Below, one piece after another: positions 63,576 to 64,000 of a DNA stretch of 64,000 nt. Under the pieces are notes generated by a model that searched no databases, was not told where the DNA came from, and saw only the letters and a program-made list of their open reading frames with translations. A program made the translations under genes and the position numbers. Positions within the stretch are counted from its first letter, which is position 1. Each line of letters opens with the position of its first letter. Source of the DNA: Pelagibius litoralis (GTDB taxonomy: Bacteria > Pseudomonadota > Alphaproteobacteria > Kiloniellales > Kiloniellaceae); assembly GCF_011683915.1 (NCBI RefSeq), contig NZ_JAAQPH010000014.1, positions 1 through 64,000 on the forward strand, read 5' to 3'.

Positions 63576-63935
63576 TGGTTCTTCTCCCCCGCCGACCCGG
63601 TTGTTTTTCCCTCTGCAATCAGACTACGCGAAGTCGCCCGCCCGCCGCCACATTCCCTGCCGCCACAATCGCCGCCGCCGGCGCCAAGGTTTCCCGATGC
63701 CCGCTCTGCAGTTGCATGACGGCGCAATTTCTGCAACTCTTGATTTCCGCGTACTTTGCCGTGCGGAGAGGCCGCGCCTCTGCCTGCATGGCGCCCATAC
63801 CGGCCAGGGACGACACGGAGGACATCCGAAAGCGGATATCCGTAGACCCGTGTGCTCACGTATCCCGTGGGTTTGCTGAACGTCCGGCCACCGAGCTTTA
63901 CACCCCGTGCCGGACCGAACCACGGGAGGTTTGGT
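63576..63935. other. 360-bp gap without a clear gene
   Basis: Nothing is recognised here. It probably carries the TPR-gene promoter, and a cacgggaggt ribosome site for the next gene lies just before 63936. Confidence 0.35.
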
Positions 63936-64000
63936 ATGGGCGATCAGTCCCTCGATTGGAACAGTTTTTGGGATGTCGCGAACCCGCGGCAGGCCGCGCG
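63936..64000 (+). CDS. Small SFWD-motif protein, copy 2 (cut by window end)
   Basis: It starts at ATG 63936 after a gggaggt site and reads MGDQSLDWNSFWDVANPRQA before the window ends. The match to residues 6-24 of the protein at 58951 (SWESFWDLADPERGAR) shows a shared small family. Function unknown. Confidence 0.6.
   Translation, partial: MGDQSLDWNSFWDVANPRQAA

Noticed and set aside
62106-63719. A 537-codon open frame on the plus strand with its own repeats
   Set aside because: It mirrors the 120-bp repeats of the TPR gene. The minus strand has membrane helices and canonical TPR residues.

Overview
The window is GC-rich DNA from an alphaproteobacterium. The codon style, the chain of NitT/TauT, Opp and amino-acid ABC transporters, the GntR/FCD and MocR regulators and the dusA-linked integrase relic all point that way. 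The species cannot be named from sequence alone. No rRNA, tRNA or CRISPR array was seen.

Layout. (1) 1-15,091, core-like: the 3' end of an insertion sequence (IS), a DUF3179 protein, and a TetR regulator divergent from an RND (MMPL) exporter / LolA-like / outer-membrane-protein operon. Next come a GntR regulator divergent from a NitT/TauT ABC transporter with a fumarylpyruvate-hydrolase-like enzyme, then an IlvD/Edd dehydratase followed by an internally deleted creatininase and a GNAT acetyltransferase, then dusA. (2) 15,092-21,190: an integrase relic sits just upstream of the dusA start, a known island insertion point, followed by a CGNR regulator, an SDR, a DMT exporter, small HTH genes and IS relics. 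(3) 21,193-33,361: an accessory block of biosynthetic-looking genes cut up by dead IS copies. It holds an EctC-like cyclase, a class-III PLP enzyme, a formyltransferase, an alpha-oxoamine-synthase-like PLP enzyme, an MFS exporter and an ATP-grasp ligase. No known pathway with this combination is recognised here, so it is the best candidate for an undescribed system. (4) 34,459-50,883: a long minus-strand operon-like array with a divergent GntR regulator. It encodes a PLP decarboxylase, an oligopeptide ABC importer, an amidase, a DUF1989 protein, an M81 (MlrC-like) peptidase, a damaged hydantoinase A, a second class-III PLP enzyme paralogous to the one in block 3, a ThDP enzyme and an SDR. It looks like uptake and breakdown of an amide or peptide-like compound. 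(5) 51,860-52,570: IS256, IS5 and IS3 relics. (6) 52,754-64,000: two orphan OmpR/PhoB-like regulators, a polar amino-acid ABC operon divergent from a MocR regulator, a VapBC pair translationally coupled to a fused nucleotidyltransferase-HEPN protein, a membrane-anchored TPR protein built from nine near-identical 40-residue repeats, and two copies of a small unknown protein family.

How they fit: blocks 3 and 4 may be two halves of one small-molecule economy, one making and exporting a modified amino-acid or dipeptide-like compound and the other importing and dismantling a related compound. The link is the paralogous PLP pair. This is inference. Blocks 2 to 5 carry relics of at least ten IS copies, all visibly truncated or frameshifted, so the island has a long insertion history and some of its genes may already be decaying.
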